Of a stretch of DNA of 64,000 nucleotides, positions 23,234 through 35,735 are shown in pieces (positions within the stretch are counted from its first letter, which is position 1; each line of letters opens with the position of its first letter). Both the position numbers and the translations under genes were made by a program. The notes under the pieces are model-generated. The model was not told the origin of the DNA, made no database searches, and saw nothing but the letters and a program-made list of their open reading frames with translations. The stretch is from Bugulina stolonifera (lineage: Eukaryota; Bryozoa; Gymnolaemata; Cheilostomatida; Bugulidae): assembly GCA_935421135.1 (NCBI GenBank), contig OW285187.1:25606429-25670428 (forward strand), read 5' to 3'.

Positions 23234-24320
23234 TTCAGGTGATGCATCGCACTGCCCAAAGTACCTTAAGTTCAGTCAACATTTTTTATTAAAGATGTTA
23301 TTTAATATACAAATGCAACTAAATAATTATATAGTTTAATTAACTTCAACCAACATCTGTCTTGTACCAGTACAAGTTGTGTACCGTGTTACTATACATG
23401 TATTTCCCTACAATGGGCATGTCTGTACTAAAATCATATCACCAGGAACTAAGCTTAAATTCTACGACTTACCGACACATCTGCATGTATATGTATAATA
23501 AATTGTCCGAGCACACTAAGGGGTGTGTTGGAGGGCCAAGAGTGGTCTACCGACCTTATATGTTATTATATGTGCTGGGTGGCAGTGACTAAATGTTGAC
23601 TAGCCCATGTTGTTACATGTGTCTTTATGAAAACTGTAGGTCTGAGCGTTCCTTGTTGCCTAAGAGACTAAAGTTCGAACCCACAACTCAAACTATAAAT
23701 CGACTGCTCAGGAACTATATTGAATCACATGTAAAATAATTTTCGCTTTTATATGAAAAATATTTCCGGCCAGTTCTAGTGATGGCCGGTATAAAGTCAA
23801 TCTACAGCAGTCGTAAAAAAATTATATAAAAAGATGTATGACGGGACGTCAGGAGGGACGACTAGGACATAGCAGGCACCCAGAGGCAGGTAGGACAAAG
23901 TCGGACCCCAAGGTTGGGTGCCAAAAACACAAGGTAGGTGTAATGATGCAAAAAAAAACCATTAATTCATACAATAATTAAGAAAGAGCATCCACTATGT
24001 TCATTGGTCTATTATGTGTATAGTGTATACAAACAAATGACAACATGCAATAATATTTATAAACATTCATGACAAGTTATGTACAGTTTATGAGTTTGAT
24101 TGTCCGGGTCATCACAATATAATCAGAAGTTATTCTATCACAACTTTGTAGGAATCAAGGCCTTAATTTTATTCTAAGCAACCGGTACCTTAGATGAAAT
24201 ATAAAAACGTAGTGATAGTGAAACATAAATCAAAGGACAGGATCTGTGTTTACAAGATAATGTCACAGATGACAGATAAACTAAAGAGTAAACGTTGAAT
24301 TCTTTAATGGTAGGAAAATA
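23234..24320. other. Filler sequence of unit 2
   Basis: Shared with 9000-10085, including an unidentified GC-richer patch at 23760-23960. No gene seen. Confidence 0.5.
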
Positions 24321-24324
24321 ATAT

Positions 24325-24715
24325 GACATCACGCCATACCGTATCATGACATTATATATACATATAAGTCTACATGCACTCTCTTGTCCAGTAAAATAAA
24401 CTAAAGATAGAATATAAACTCTGTTCACAAGATATTCCCAAATAAATGGATACATAGATAATATGTGAAGATAAACTGATATAAAGTTCATAATTTAATA
24501 ATACCTTGTACTTTGGTATACATTTATGGTCCCACCATTCCGGCCATTTGTACCTGATGATCATGATTACAGAGAGTGACATGAGAATAAAACAATAAAA
24601 ACAATATAATATGGATTCTGTTATCAAGGTATAATTATAGTTTATGGAAAAAAACCAGCCTGAGTTCTTAACTAATTGAACATGGGTGAACTTAGCTATG
24701 TTACCACCTCTCAAT
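24325..24715 (-). repeat. Dispersed flank repeat (type II 3' cassette)
   Basis: Duplicate of 10090-10470, placed downstream of the relic exon 4 at 25052-25200. Confidence 0.6.
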
Positions 24716-25051
24716 ATGTATGAAAGATTGAACGCTTACTATGCCTATACTATCATATACTAAATGTACCAAAACTGTTTGAAAATTATGTGAAGCAATT
24801 TATTTAAAGTAAGTGCAAATGTTAGTGTACAGTAATTATCTTGATGCATGAAGTATCATGGTAACTGGGAATTCACTTACTCAGTGTACTCCTTGCAGAA
24901 CATAAATAAATCATTCAGTCCAATAAACTCCAACCAGTTGAGTAGATTTAGTAACCTATAAGTCTGTAAATTAATACTATCTTTGCCTTGCACCGAAATA
25001 TATATGCATTGCCGTGTAGGAAGTAAAGTCCTATCTTAATGTTATAACCTC

Positions 25052-25200
25052 TCATAGCATTGTACCAAAGTCATATTCAGCATACAGAATCTGAGCTATC
25101 TTGTGGGGTTGTCCACTAAGAGACTGTGATAATATATTTATCTCATGTCTGTATTGTTCTCCCTGGACAAAAATCTCATTCCCGAATCCAAGATATGACT
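25052..25200 (-). pseudogene. Relic exon 4 of a type II SOUL-like gene
   Basis: The minus-strand reading has SYLGFGNEIFVQGEQYRH and PHKIAQILYAEYDFGTML, closely matching type II exon 4 but losing the end of the protein. The acceptor region reads GCGAG in place of GCAGG. No other exons are found nearby. Confidence 0.8.
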
Positions 25201-25213
25201 CGCAATTAATAGA

Positions 25214-26030
25214 ATATTTACTATGAAGTCTTCCAACTTGCTGTAAAGTCTTTTGCAAGTCCACTTTTTACATGTAACTTGCTGTCAGATTGAAATGCTG
25301 CTTTCTAAGGTGCTATGGCAGCAGACATTCACTGTTATTATTAACATAATGCTGTTTGTAAATAGACAAATCTTGTACATGTACTTGCATTCCCTCCAGT
25401 CATTATCTGTGGTATTGTATGCATTTATTTTTATAGCTTGCATAAATCAAGTGTTAAATTTATTTCACAACTGGTTTCAGTATTAAAAGCAAAATTTAAT
25501 ACAAGATTGATGATATGTGATTATTACTATTATTATGTGTGGACATATTATGCAATCTGTGTAAATAGGCGTATATGCCAATTTACGTATTTGCAAGGAA
25601 TGTATAATAGACAAGTAAAGAGAATCTTCTATTTTTTTCTGTTTGTTTACATTAAAGCACATGTCAAGTAATATTATGCAACTAGAACTGGTCTAGTCAA
25701 GTTTGGTATGGTACCATACATTTAAAAATATTACAAGCTTGTAGTTCAAACATACACATTAATAGAAATATTCTCTAAAAGTTAATATAAATAAATTATT
25801 GTCCTGCCAGGTGTCTGCTGCTCTGCTGTTAAAGGTCATGTGAATATTTCAGAGACTATCAATGCTTTAGCATTGGTTTGCTGTGTAATATATACTCTTG
25901 TCTCATTGGTGCAGTACACTGTTACCATAGACTGAGATCCATATTATTCTAGTTGGGCAAACAAAAATATAGTTATTACCTTTTTTCATGCCATAATCAG
26001 CAATAATGTCTTGTCTTTAATAAAAAAACC
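25214..26030. other. Filler sequence of unit 2
   Basis: Matches 11341-12110. AT-rich, no gene seen. Confidence 0.5.
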
Positions 26031-26035
26031 TCTCA

Positions 26036-26107
26036 ATAGCACACAAATTGGCTGACATGAAAAAGTAACTATAGTTACTTTTTCATGTCAGCCAATTTGT
26101 GTGCTAT
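26036..26107. repeat. Perfect 72-bp palindrome without spacer
   Basis: The 36-nt arm 26036-26071 is the exact reverse complement of 26072-26107. The duplicate locus at about 12110-12145 contains only one diverged arm. A long spacerless palindrome can extrude as a cruciform and is consistent with a template-switch event. Confidence 0.97.
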
Positions 26108-26158
26108 AGTTTATAAACTACATGTAGGTAGTAAGATCTCCTAACTGTAGAGGTACAT

Positions 26159-26453
26159 CGGTAAAGAGAAGTTTAAAAAAAGACAGTTCGAAACAGGACG
26201 TTTTGCAAGCATGCAGTTTGAAACAGGACGGTTTGAAACTGTGTAGGTTCCATTTAGAAAAACATAACTCACCAATAATTAATTTTTATTGAATAGTTTT
26301 ATTAAGTAAATAAAAAAATAATATTAAAAGTGACAATTAGCTGAAATTTGGTGGTTGAGGCTTCGGGTTAGGTGTTTTGAACTGTCCGGTGTAGAACTGT
26401 TCGTTTGTGGAACTTTCTGTTTTGAACTGTCTTTTTCGTACAGTCGCAAATTC
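26159..26453 (+). mobile_element. hAT-like MITE, duplicate of 12187-12468
   Basis: Flanked by AGGTACAT (26151-26158) and AGGTACAA (26454-26461). Same family as the alpha intron 3 element. Confidence 0.75.
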
Positions 26454-26899
26454 AGGTACAACTACGGTATAGAAGGTATCTTAGCAAATACTGGGTAAAG
26501 AATTTGTTTGTGGGTCAGGAATAATTAAATTCTGCTTGCTTGACAGACCAGCAATCTTGTTGGTGCTATCAAAGTTAAGCCAGCACTATTGTCAGCTGAA
26601 AGTAGGGATTTACTATGTTTGAGAAAAATACAGTAGTAACCATTTAGCCTTAAATAACTATTAGGTTATTGTAGCCTATAACACATATATATCTACATTC
26701 ATGTTGAATAGTATTAAAATAATTCAGAAGCTACGTTGAAGAATTTGTGACAAAGGTACGAGTATAATGGAATTTTGATGATTTTGCTATGGAGTAGTAT
26801 ATGGCAGAGTTGAATCTCAGGCTTGCTGTGTTATACTATGTCAAAGTTTAAAACACGTTGCATTATTTTAGTCCTGCATCACTTCCCAATTATTCAACA

Positions 26900-27130
26900 C
26901 TTGTGTTCGAATCTGGAAAACGTAAGACCATACATGTAAGTGTATATGATACAAGGTATTATTATTATGAACTTTTTATCAGCTTATCTTCATATATTAT
27001 CTATGTATCCATTTGTTTGGGAATATCTAGTGAATATAGTTTATATTCTATATTTAGTTTATTTTACTGGACAACAGAGTACATGTACACTTAACTATTA
27101 TATCATATCATGACACAATGTGACGTGATG
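26900..27130 (+). repeat. Dispersed flank repeat copy, plus orientation
   Basis: Duplicate of 12520-12740. A shorter copy follows at about 27430-27550. Confidence 0.55.
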
Positions 27131-29020
27131 TAATTATCAAAATATAAATACCAAGTTCCAATTGATCCAAGAATTAAGATTATGTATAAGACTTTGATGT
27201 TTATTTTTTGTTAGATTCCATTTATCAACCACCTGACAGATGCCAAGTTATTTTAAGTTCAATCTCTGCCTAAAAACAAGCTACTCAATATAACCTATAG
27301 CGTATACATGTCCATAGTGTTGTGATAATTTCAGGTTAGCCCAGATCATTCTTTGTTAGAATATTCATTTTGAGCACATTCTTGCTTGCTTTACGGTTAT
27401 TTGCCATACATTTACTGATAATATACATGCAAATATCTTTTGAATAGAGTTTATATTCTATATTTAGTTTACTTTACTGGACAAGTAAAAACACATAGAC
27501 TTACATGTATCTGTACATATCATGTCATGACCTGGTATGGCGTGATGTAATTACAAAAATATAGATAGTCTTAATATATACAACATCAGGTCAACGTTGA
27601 GAGTTGAATGTTTATTCTCCAGGTATTGTTTACCTGCCATCTGGAATAATATTAATGTGTTAGTCCTACTGTACTTTATCCTTTCAGCCCTGGTACGTAA
27701 TAGCTATTTGATTTCCTTTCAGGTGTTTTGAGATTGGCAGCTTGCTATGCATTATTACAGCACAAGAGCACTGTGGAATATTGTACTACTAATAAATAAT
27801 AATTTTACTCCATGTTTGAATTTGAAGTTAGCCAAGGAAATGTGAACATCATGTTGCTAGTCTCAACTCAATACTGAATATAGGGTAAGCTTATGTCTGC
27901 AAATGATAATAATGCCCTTGAAAAATTTGAAATTTTGCACCATTCAGTCTCCACTAAATGAACTACCTTCCTGACTCCGTCTCTGAAAAATACCAGAACT
28001 TCTCTGTTTCAGTGACTGTGACCATATCTGTTGGCTAATTGCAAAGAAAAGTAGGTATCTCCTCTCTCTCCGGTTTTATAAAGGCTGTTTGTTATAGAGT
28101 TCTATATTCATAGAACGTGATGTCTTTATGTACTTTCATATAACTTTGAAGTAGAGCAACTATACAGTAACTGACTCTTGCCAACTGAAATTATTTCCTG
28201 CACAAAGATCATATTATGTTCTAGTCATTTGTACATCAAGTTTATGTTGAAATACATTGATGTTTATTCATTCTTTAGCCAGTGCTAAGACATCTGCCAT
28301 GGTACGATCTTTGGACATTCTAAACAAACCCTGGACTTGGCTATATTTTAGTTTTACTGTACTTTGTGTTTCATCTAAGAGACCGGTTGCTGAGTGTTTT
28401 AATCAAATACACTAAGTATTATTTTTATGCTGTCAGATATTTTTTATTAATAGTTGGGAACATACATTGACTAGCCATATTTGTGCTGCCTGAGATTTTA
28501 TTATAGTAGTTTGGTAGCAAGGTCTCTAATATTATTATAAACTTATTGGTTTTGCTCTCCTAACTGATTCCAGGTAGAATCTGAATCTGCATAAGGTCAG
28601 TAGAGAAGGAGTTTTCACTGTACTGTACTAAGCATGACAAACTGACAAACTGTAGCACAAGAGCGTTGGATGTTCTTCCTCACATCACCAATGGCCTTTA
28701 CAGGAACCCATATAGAAATCCATCGCTACTCTCTTTTCTCGTGTCAATATATTATTATACATGCATAAAAGAGTTGATCATTTTGTAACTTTCTTAATTG
28801 AATTATTTAAAATTTTATTCTCACCAGAACGGTCATATAAGACAGCATGCTCAATTTTAATGTTTCCATAAATTATTATTTTGTGTTTGTTTAGATAAAA
28901 GTGGAGATGAGTTGCTATCTTATCTTACATGTTGTATGATGGATATTGCTGGTCCTAATCTAACAAATAGCCAAGATCCAGGGTATGCATATACATTGAT
29001 ATTTACATGTGTGTAACCAA
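27131..29020. other. Filler sequence and start of unit 3
   Basis: Shared with 12741-14780. The unit boundary is near 28860, where the sequence again matches the start of the window. No gene seen. Confidence 0.5.
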
Positions 29021-29073
29021 CCAATAAGATGTCTTGAATATGATGACATCATGAGACACAGAGAGTATAAAAG
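29021..29073 (+). promoter_or_regulatory. Core promoter of alpha-3
   Basis: CCAAT at 29021-29025, TGACATCA at 29044-29051 and TATAAAAG at 29066-29073, 70 bp before the ATG. Confidence 0.78.
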
Positions 29074-29135
29074 GGAGGGTTGTTGACTAATTACAGTATT
29101 CTTGTTGTCTTCTGCCATAGCAATACAACATCAAT

Positions 29136-30670
29136 ATGAGATCTCTCAGCTTTCTTGCCGTTACTCTTGCTGTACTTCAGCTAACATCTGCTCTAAAATG
29201 GAGCTGGTTCAATGAGCCAGAAATCACCGATTTCACCAGACCAGAGTTCTGTGGAGACCATGAATGTCCTGGGTACAAGGTGATCAAGCAGTACAACGTA
29301 AGTGTATCATATTATTATCATTTCTTCTCAAATGTGCTGCCTTTTGTGAGAATTCTACAGAACTCTGTGCTTCTTTTATTTTGTCATGGAATATTGTAGC
29401 AAACATTACTGGAACTAGGTTTTCACTCAAAGTCATGGGCTGCAAACGATGACTAAAACTAAGTAGAAAATTGTGTAACTAGAACAGACGAGTTTTTTAG
29501 TTTGTTGCACTACTTCTATCCTGAATACCTTAGAGATGCTTTCCAAAACTGTTATTACATGTAATATTTCTGCTATCAAAATATTATTCTATTTTAATAT
29601 AGTATGAAATTGATTTAGGGATATGAGCTCAGAGAATACAAGCCATCAGTGTGGGTTTCTACTAAGATTGACAGGATGTCTAGAGACTTCTGGGAACATC
29701 ACAGATTTATGAAATTGGCAAACTTGAAACTTCAGTACTACTTCCTTGGAGTAAATGACAAAAGTAAGTAGATTTGTATAATAGTACTGTATATGCATAT
29801 AAAGAGCATATTCCAATAAGTACATGTGTGCTCTTACAATGAATACATTAAAGCATCCTGTTTTATTCTGTTCTATTATAGTATTATTATGATTACATTG
29901 TTATTGGGCTAGGAAATATTTGCTATATCTGTATGATGTTTAACTTTTCACTGTAAGACATCTATTTTTCTCACTACAGACCAGACGATGAACCAGACAG
30001 TTCCAGTACTGAAGAGACACACCAGAGATGAGGTACACTTGAGGTACCTGATTCCAGCCAACTATAGCCAGTCTACACCTACACCTCTTGACAAATCCGT
30101 GGAGATCAAGACCATTCCATCAACTAAGTACTACGTCAGGTAAATATTGCCATTTCTTACCTGCGCTGTCTGCAGCTAAGCCTGAAATACTTGAATATCA
30201 TATATTGCGATTCTATAAACAGAAGTACAGTGTATAGTATGTGTCTGCTAAATGCTACGTTAATTGCCTAATTGGCTGAATAGAGAAGTTAATGTATAGT
30301 CTGCATAGTGTCATCTCCCTGTTAATATAAATTATAAACTGGAATCTGCTTTTAGTTTTAGGTCTTATTTAGTATTATTGCATACTAGATTTCAGTTCAA
30401 ATTGTGCACCTACATGTACTAGAATTACAGTTATTAGATTATATGCACTGTAGATCCTTTGGTGGTTGGGCTACAACTCATGACAGTAGAATGACAAGCC
30501 AACTGGTTGGTTACACTCACTTCCCTACTGAGTTGGAAAACCTCAGGAAGGATCTGGATAGAGATAACAAACAGTACATGATGGACACAGAGTTCTATAC
30601 TGCCGAGTACGAAGACCCATATGACCGTTACATTGGAAAACACAACGAAGTTTGGATCCAGAAGAAATAA
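29136..30670 (+). CDS. Secreted SOUL/HEBP-like heme-binding protein, alpha-3
   Basis: Exons 29136-29297, 29619-29763, 29980-30139 and 30454-30670 give 227 aa with phases 0, 1, 2. Signal peptide 1-19; C39 and C44 conserved. Exon 2 encodes the same protein as in alpha-1. Differences from alpha-1 include Y33F, NQT in place of NMT in exon 3 (the N-glycosylation sequon survives), STKYYV for TTQYYV, DNKQY for DNREY and a QKK end for LKK. All splice sites are canonical, including the exon 2 donor lost in alpha-2. Intron 3 lacks the MITE and so preserves the ancestral site. AATAAA is at 30872-30877. Confidence 0.93.
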
Positions 30671-31016
30671 GCCTCCAATTCACAGAAGCTGTCATCGTCA
30701 GTGACGTGTTTCTTGCCGACTTTATGAGACGATCATGTTTTCATTAACTTACAGTAGAATAACTTGATAAATTGTTGCAATAGCTAAAGAATATTTTGGT
30801 TCTTATGGACTTTTCTGCTCTCACAATGCACAAGTCTGTTTAATCATTATGTTTTTATTATGAACAAATTAAATAAATTTAATTGAAATGCATCCAATTG
30901 TCTAGTATTATAATTTACATGTACATGTAGATGGTTTAGACTAATAAGTAATCGTGATGTTGTAGAATACATTTCTACATATGTTATCTACATTTACGCA
31001 ATCATAATATGCATTG
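30671..31016 (+). other. 3' UTR and flank of alpha-3
   Basis: Similar to 2086-2400. Similarity to units 1 and 2 ends at the simple repeat that follows; no LTR is present here. Confidence 0.6.
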
Positions 31017-31134
31017 TACATACATGTATACATGTACATGTACATGTATACGTGTACATGTACATGTATATTGTACATGTACATGTACATGTATATTGTA
31101 CATGTACATGTACATGTACATGTACATGTACATT
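31017..31134. repeat. Hexanucleotide satellite (ACATGT)n
   Basis: Nearly uninterrupted TACATG repeats, each self-complementary, so the whole block can fold on itself. The open frames on both strands are by-products. Confidence 0.97.
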
Positions 31135-31139
31135 GAGAT

Positions 31140-34100
31140 AGTATTTAAAGGCAAAATGAAGTGTACACACGTTTGGTTCTTGGATTATTTGAATCATTCT
31201 ATACTCCACGCATGCAACATGAAATAGCAACATGTTTGAAGAGAGTCAGGCTGCAATCTGAACTGCATGCTGATTGATAAGTGAGAAAGTTTTCTATAAA
31301 TGTAAGACTGACAAAATAAGCTCTTAAATCTGTAAAATTTGCGTTATGCCCAGGGCTGGACTTTAATCTATACTAGTAATAACACTTTTACTGACTGGCC
31401 AATAAGATCTACATATAAAACCAAAAATTAAAAAACCTATATTAAAATTTTTGTACCCACAAATACAAAAACGAATAAGAATTACAAATTATGATGTTAT
31501 TATTAGTATATTGCATTTCATATACAAGTACATGTATATCATTTAGCAATAGTTTTTTTAGTTGGGTTTACAAGTTGTTATAGATATTTAGCATTAGATA
31601 AATATCAATAAGCCTACTTTGCACAACTAATTAATACAAGCACTCCATGCTTGGTCTGCAACGCAAGTTTCACTGTAAAAAATTGCTCGCTTCGCTCACA
31701 TGAAATGATGGCCTGTGCTCATGTAGTATGGTCACGCATGTGTATGATCTCTGTTGGTGCAGATAATATATTACAGTCTCTTCATGAGGAGTTGTACATA
31801 TACTTCCTTGCATTAGGGAGACAACTCCAAGTACATAGCTCGAGTTCCAACTCCACTGTGTCAGGTGGAGTGGGTCGGGTACCCACCCCGCCCTGGGTCA
31901 TGGTTAAGGGCCTAAGGCTACAGACTCGCCCAGCAGCGATGTCGGAGGGCCAGGTCCCAAAGTTCTAGCACCACCTGGAGCCAAGATCCTCGCTGGCAGC
32001 ATTGCAACATATATACATTGTCCCGATTTTCAACCCCGAATTTGATTGGAGGACGACAAACCGTAGACCGCAGACCGACGATCGTTTCGTCTTTAGTTAT
32101 AGTGATTATACATTAGCAGTGATTGGCTCGAGATAACTACGTAATAATATTATACATGGATACATGTATATTTGTCATTGAAGTAGCCCTCTGCAGAATT
32201 TTATGTAACACATGTACATGTATATATTACTGTGATGACGGCTTGCTAGCTACTGCTTCATTTTTCATGTAACTGTTATTCATGTAAATGCATGTATATT
32301 GGAGATTGTTTAGTGGATCAAAGGCAGTGCCAGCATGCTGTTTCACTGTGCTATCATACGGTTGCAAATATAAATATAGCAATGAGTTGTCAACAATAGC
32401 ATATACAATGTAGTATTGTAGGCTGTAAGGTCATAGAACCACTCACTAATCAAACCAAAATTAACACATAACCGTCCTAAGCCTAGTGGTGCATTGGCCA
32501 CAAATTCTGAATCAATGTTTTACTGGCAGTGCTTGCAGAACTGTTTACTTGTTTGTAAAACTTTGCTGTTGGTAGCAAGTGGTAGTAATCCTGGTCAGTT
32601 AAATTTGTTAGATCAACAGAGAAAGATGTGCTTTTTTAAAATGTTAGATAATTTTAATAAATAAACTATCACATACAATATAATGTTCAGATGAATATGT
32701 ACTATTATAATGGCTATTGAAAATTGCAGAAAGATGGTGGGAAAAGTGAATCGTGGAGCATCACGACCACCAAACAAGGTGTCTTTAGTGGGACAGGGTG
32801 CTACTATTGAGTAAACCACCTTTCCTTTCACTGTCTTTGGTTATTAGCATTTATCATAAATCATGAAAAGGGATTCATAGCTACATAAAAAACGGTATCT
32901 ACAATATTTTTGTCAACCCAACCACAAAATATGGATGTCTGCCTATGAAGGCCATGTACAGAACTGCACCAGTGAGAGTGAATAGTTGGATTATACTGCA
33001 GTTCAACGGCTACTATATCACATAAAAAGTGTTCTACACAGATTGAAGACACAATGTGTGATGTACATAAGTTCATCCATAACACAACAACTACTGTTGT
33101 GTTATATGATAACATGTTCCACTAACTACATGTACATGTAGATGAGAACATAACTCCAAAGGCACTATAGATATCTGCAACATATGCGCAGGTGCTTATC
33201 TATATATATATATTATAACGTACAGCAAGCCATTGCTGAAATGTTGATATTTTCTGAAATATTCACATGACCTTTAATAGCAGAGCAGCAGACACCTGGC
33301 AGGATAACAATTGTGTATCTGAACTACAAGCTGGTAATATTCCTACATGTATGGTACCATATCATACTTGACTAGACCAGTTCCAGTTGCATAGTATTCC
33401 TTGGCATAAACACCCTTATTTTGTTGAATTAGTCGATTTTTTGAGTTTATAGCCCAGGGTCAGCGTCTATTATTATTACATAATAAACAAAGTGCACATG
33501 TCTGTCAATATATAAATAATCTGGTAAAATATATAGAATTACCTTCACTTGTCTATTATATGGTTTATGTATATGTTATGTAGATTGGCACATTCACCTA
33601 CATTTGTATTTGCAACCCATTGCCTAATACATAATTACGTCAACAGTTTTATGCTAAACAGCTGCTGACAAGTGAAATACAAAGTACATGTATGGTAGAA
33701 ACCTAGAGTTCATCGATCATTTGTTTATTTGTAATGTCCAAATATTTTACCAGAAAACACAGATGTTTTATCATCACCTGAAGAATAATTAAATACATTA
33801 TAATATTGTTACAGATAAATGTTCTAAATTTTGTTGAGGTAGTAAATATACATGTGCATGTTCGAAAATTGTACTGTGAACGCTCCGGCGTGACTAATGT
33901 TTGCTATTTGTTTATAAAAAATAATGTTACCAGGCAGCCTAGCTGAGCGTGATAGCCGCTGTGGAACATTGAATAAAAAAGTGGTTATTATTGCACATTA
34001 CAAGTTATCTAGTGTGCACGTTTAGAATCCGAGTATGCTTATAGAAGTACATTTTGGTAATGGGGATGGGATTAATAAGCATAATATTTACTGCAGGCAA

Positions 34101-34340
34101 GCTGAAGCACGAGGCATTAACATTTACTATAAATACATAATAGCAAACTTCGTATATGTTATAATGCAGCGAAAACTTAGTGAATCTTAAAAAAATAAGA
34201 GTTGTCTTCTCCTTATTTTGTAAGTTGTAACTTTTAGTAACTGTTAATTTCTTGGAGTCTATGTACATGCACTAAACAATGCTCGTACCCTTATATACAT
34301 TGTAAATAACCATTAATACCAGGGAAGTCTACTTCAAAAA
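31140..34340. other. Gene-poor stretch between alpha-3 and tRNA-Asn
   Basis: A GC-richer unidentified block lies at about 31640-32080. Positions 32930-33420 match the inverse of about 47290-47830. No coding exon set or RNA is supported here. Confidence 0.45.
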
Positions 34341-34349
34341 ATATCTGTA

Positions 34350-34356
34350 CGTCCCT

Positions 34357-34417
<61 letters not shown>

Positions 34418-34423
34418 AGAGAC
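34350..34423 (-). tRNA. tRNA-Asn (GTT anticodon)
   Basis: The 74-nt minus-strand sequence begins GTCTCTGTGGCGCAATCGG and ends CACCCAGGGACG. The acceptor stem GTCTCTG pairs with CAGGGAC (one G-U). A-box TGGCGCAATCGG and B-box GGTTCAAGCCC are present. The anticodon loop CTGTTAA gives GUU, for asparagine. It closely resembles animal tRNA-Asn; the T-loop has GGTTCAAG where the usual form is GGTTCGAG. A run of six T on the minus strand (34341-34336) provides a Pol III terminator. No intron. Confidence 0.96.
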
Positions 34424-34929
34424 CACGTATGATATGTCAAACAACTGATAGTGAGACATCCCCCACATTTATCACAGTATTCATTTGTGGAGAAAGTTGT
34501 AACCATGGCAACCCAATCACCATTCAGTGGTTAGCCTTTCCATGTCAGGTTTAAAAATTTTTCACCGCACTAAGGAAAAATTTACAAAACATGCATTCAT
34601 TAGGACTTTGTCTCTCACCTCTTCCACTGTTAAAATGTGCCCAGGGAATGAAGTAAGTAAATATTGAACACAGTGTGAATATTTTTTATAGGAATAAGTG
34701 GGAATTGCATGACGTAAACTTAGATGAAATTATACTAAAATTTTATTCAAGCATGCAAGTAATTCTCATTTATTTTGCAGTAAGCTTCATTCTATTTGTG
34801 CAGAACTGTAAGAAGACAGCTTTGTATTGCAATACATGTGAGCCATAGCAGAAGACAAAATCAAATTATATTTTTTAAATGGCATTAATATCCCTAGTAC
34901 CATTATTCAAATTTGTTGATGCAGGGAGC

Positions 34930-34995
34930 AACTGGTAGCCTAGTGGTTAGGGAGCTGAACTTGTGTTGGGAGTTCCAGTTTTAACTCTCATAAAA
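34930..34995 (+). mobile_element. tRNA-derived SINE-like head
   Basis: An A-box-like TGGTAGCCTAGTGGTTAGGG and a degenerate B-box (GAGTTCCAGTTTTAACTC) are seen at tRNA spacing. Stems are poor, so it looks like a SINE or tRNA relic. Confidence 0.4.
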
Positions 34996-35735
34996 GGTCA
35001 TTGGTGGAGTTAGAAAGATCATCTGACCTTATAATGCTCCTGTGTTACCTTGGCACAGTCATTGCAGCCTATATTTTATTACTCTCAACACCCAAGTGTT
35101 GGTGATAGAATTGGTATAGAAAAGATACATGCATTTTGAAAACAACTGGTAGGAAATTGTTCCAGCCTTCCAAACAACTCCAATTGGAAGTTGTGCATCA
35201 TGTCAAAATGAATTATTATAAGTAATAGGTTTTAGCATAAATTGACTCTACAAGCGTGGCCTTAGTAGCATTGGGAACAGGGAAACTGTTTACTTATTCA
35301 TGTGATAGAGTAGGTACAACCACTGAGTTCTCAAACTTAATTTCACCGTTTTAGAATATCAGGGATGAACACATGGTGAGCACCAGATATTTTAGGTATC
35401 TGTACGTATTTGGATGAGACAGAGCACGCTAGATACCAGTCTAAACTCACAATATTATTAGCACATGTTTGAAGATGAATTCATTTTATTTATAATTTTC
35501 TGAAAATGAAACTATAATAATAAATTCTTATGAGTGATGACAGGAATAAAATCTATCACAATCAGAGAAATCCTCAGCTATGACAGACAATATTATCATG
35601 AATTTGTTATGAAATCATTTCATTATAAGGTGAAGGAATAAAAATGGGTTTCGACAGTGCAAGGTAGCAACTGTCATTTCATAGGTCGTTCCAGGAAATG
35701 TTGTTCATTTTCTTGGTTGTTCAAGTGAAGGACGT
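34996..35735. other. Downstream flank of gamma-1
   Basis: Matches 41190-41950 downstream of gamma-2, showing that the two gamma genes were duplicated with about 0.7 kb of 3' flank. No other feature. Confidence 0.6.

Noticed and set aside
31009..31227. Open frames on both strands of Tyr/Met/Cys/Thr repeats
   Set aside because: Produced by the ACATGT hexamer array; no splice sites or homologues.
32861..33115. Conserved small gene shared with 47630-47830
   Set aside because: The second copy has an early stop and mostly amino-acid-changing differences, so there is no sign of coding constraint.
34291..34506. 71-codon minus-strand frame
   Set aside because: Overlaps the tRNA-Asn gene and is explained by it.
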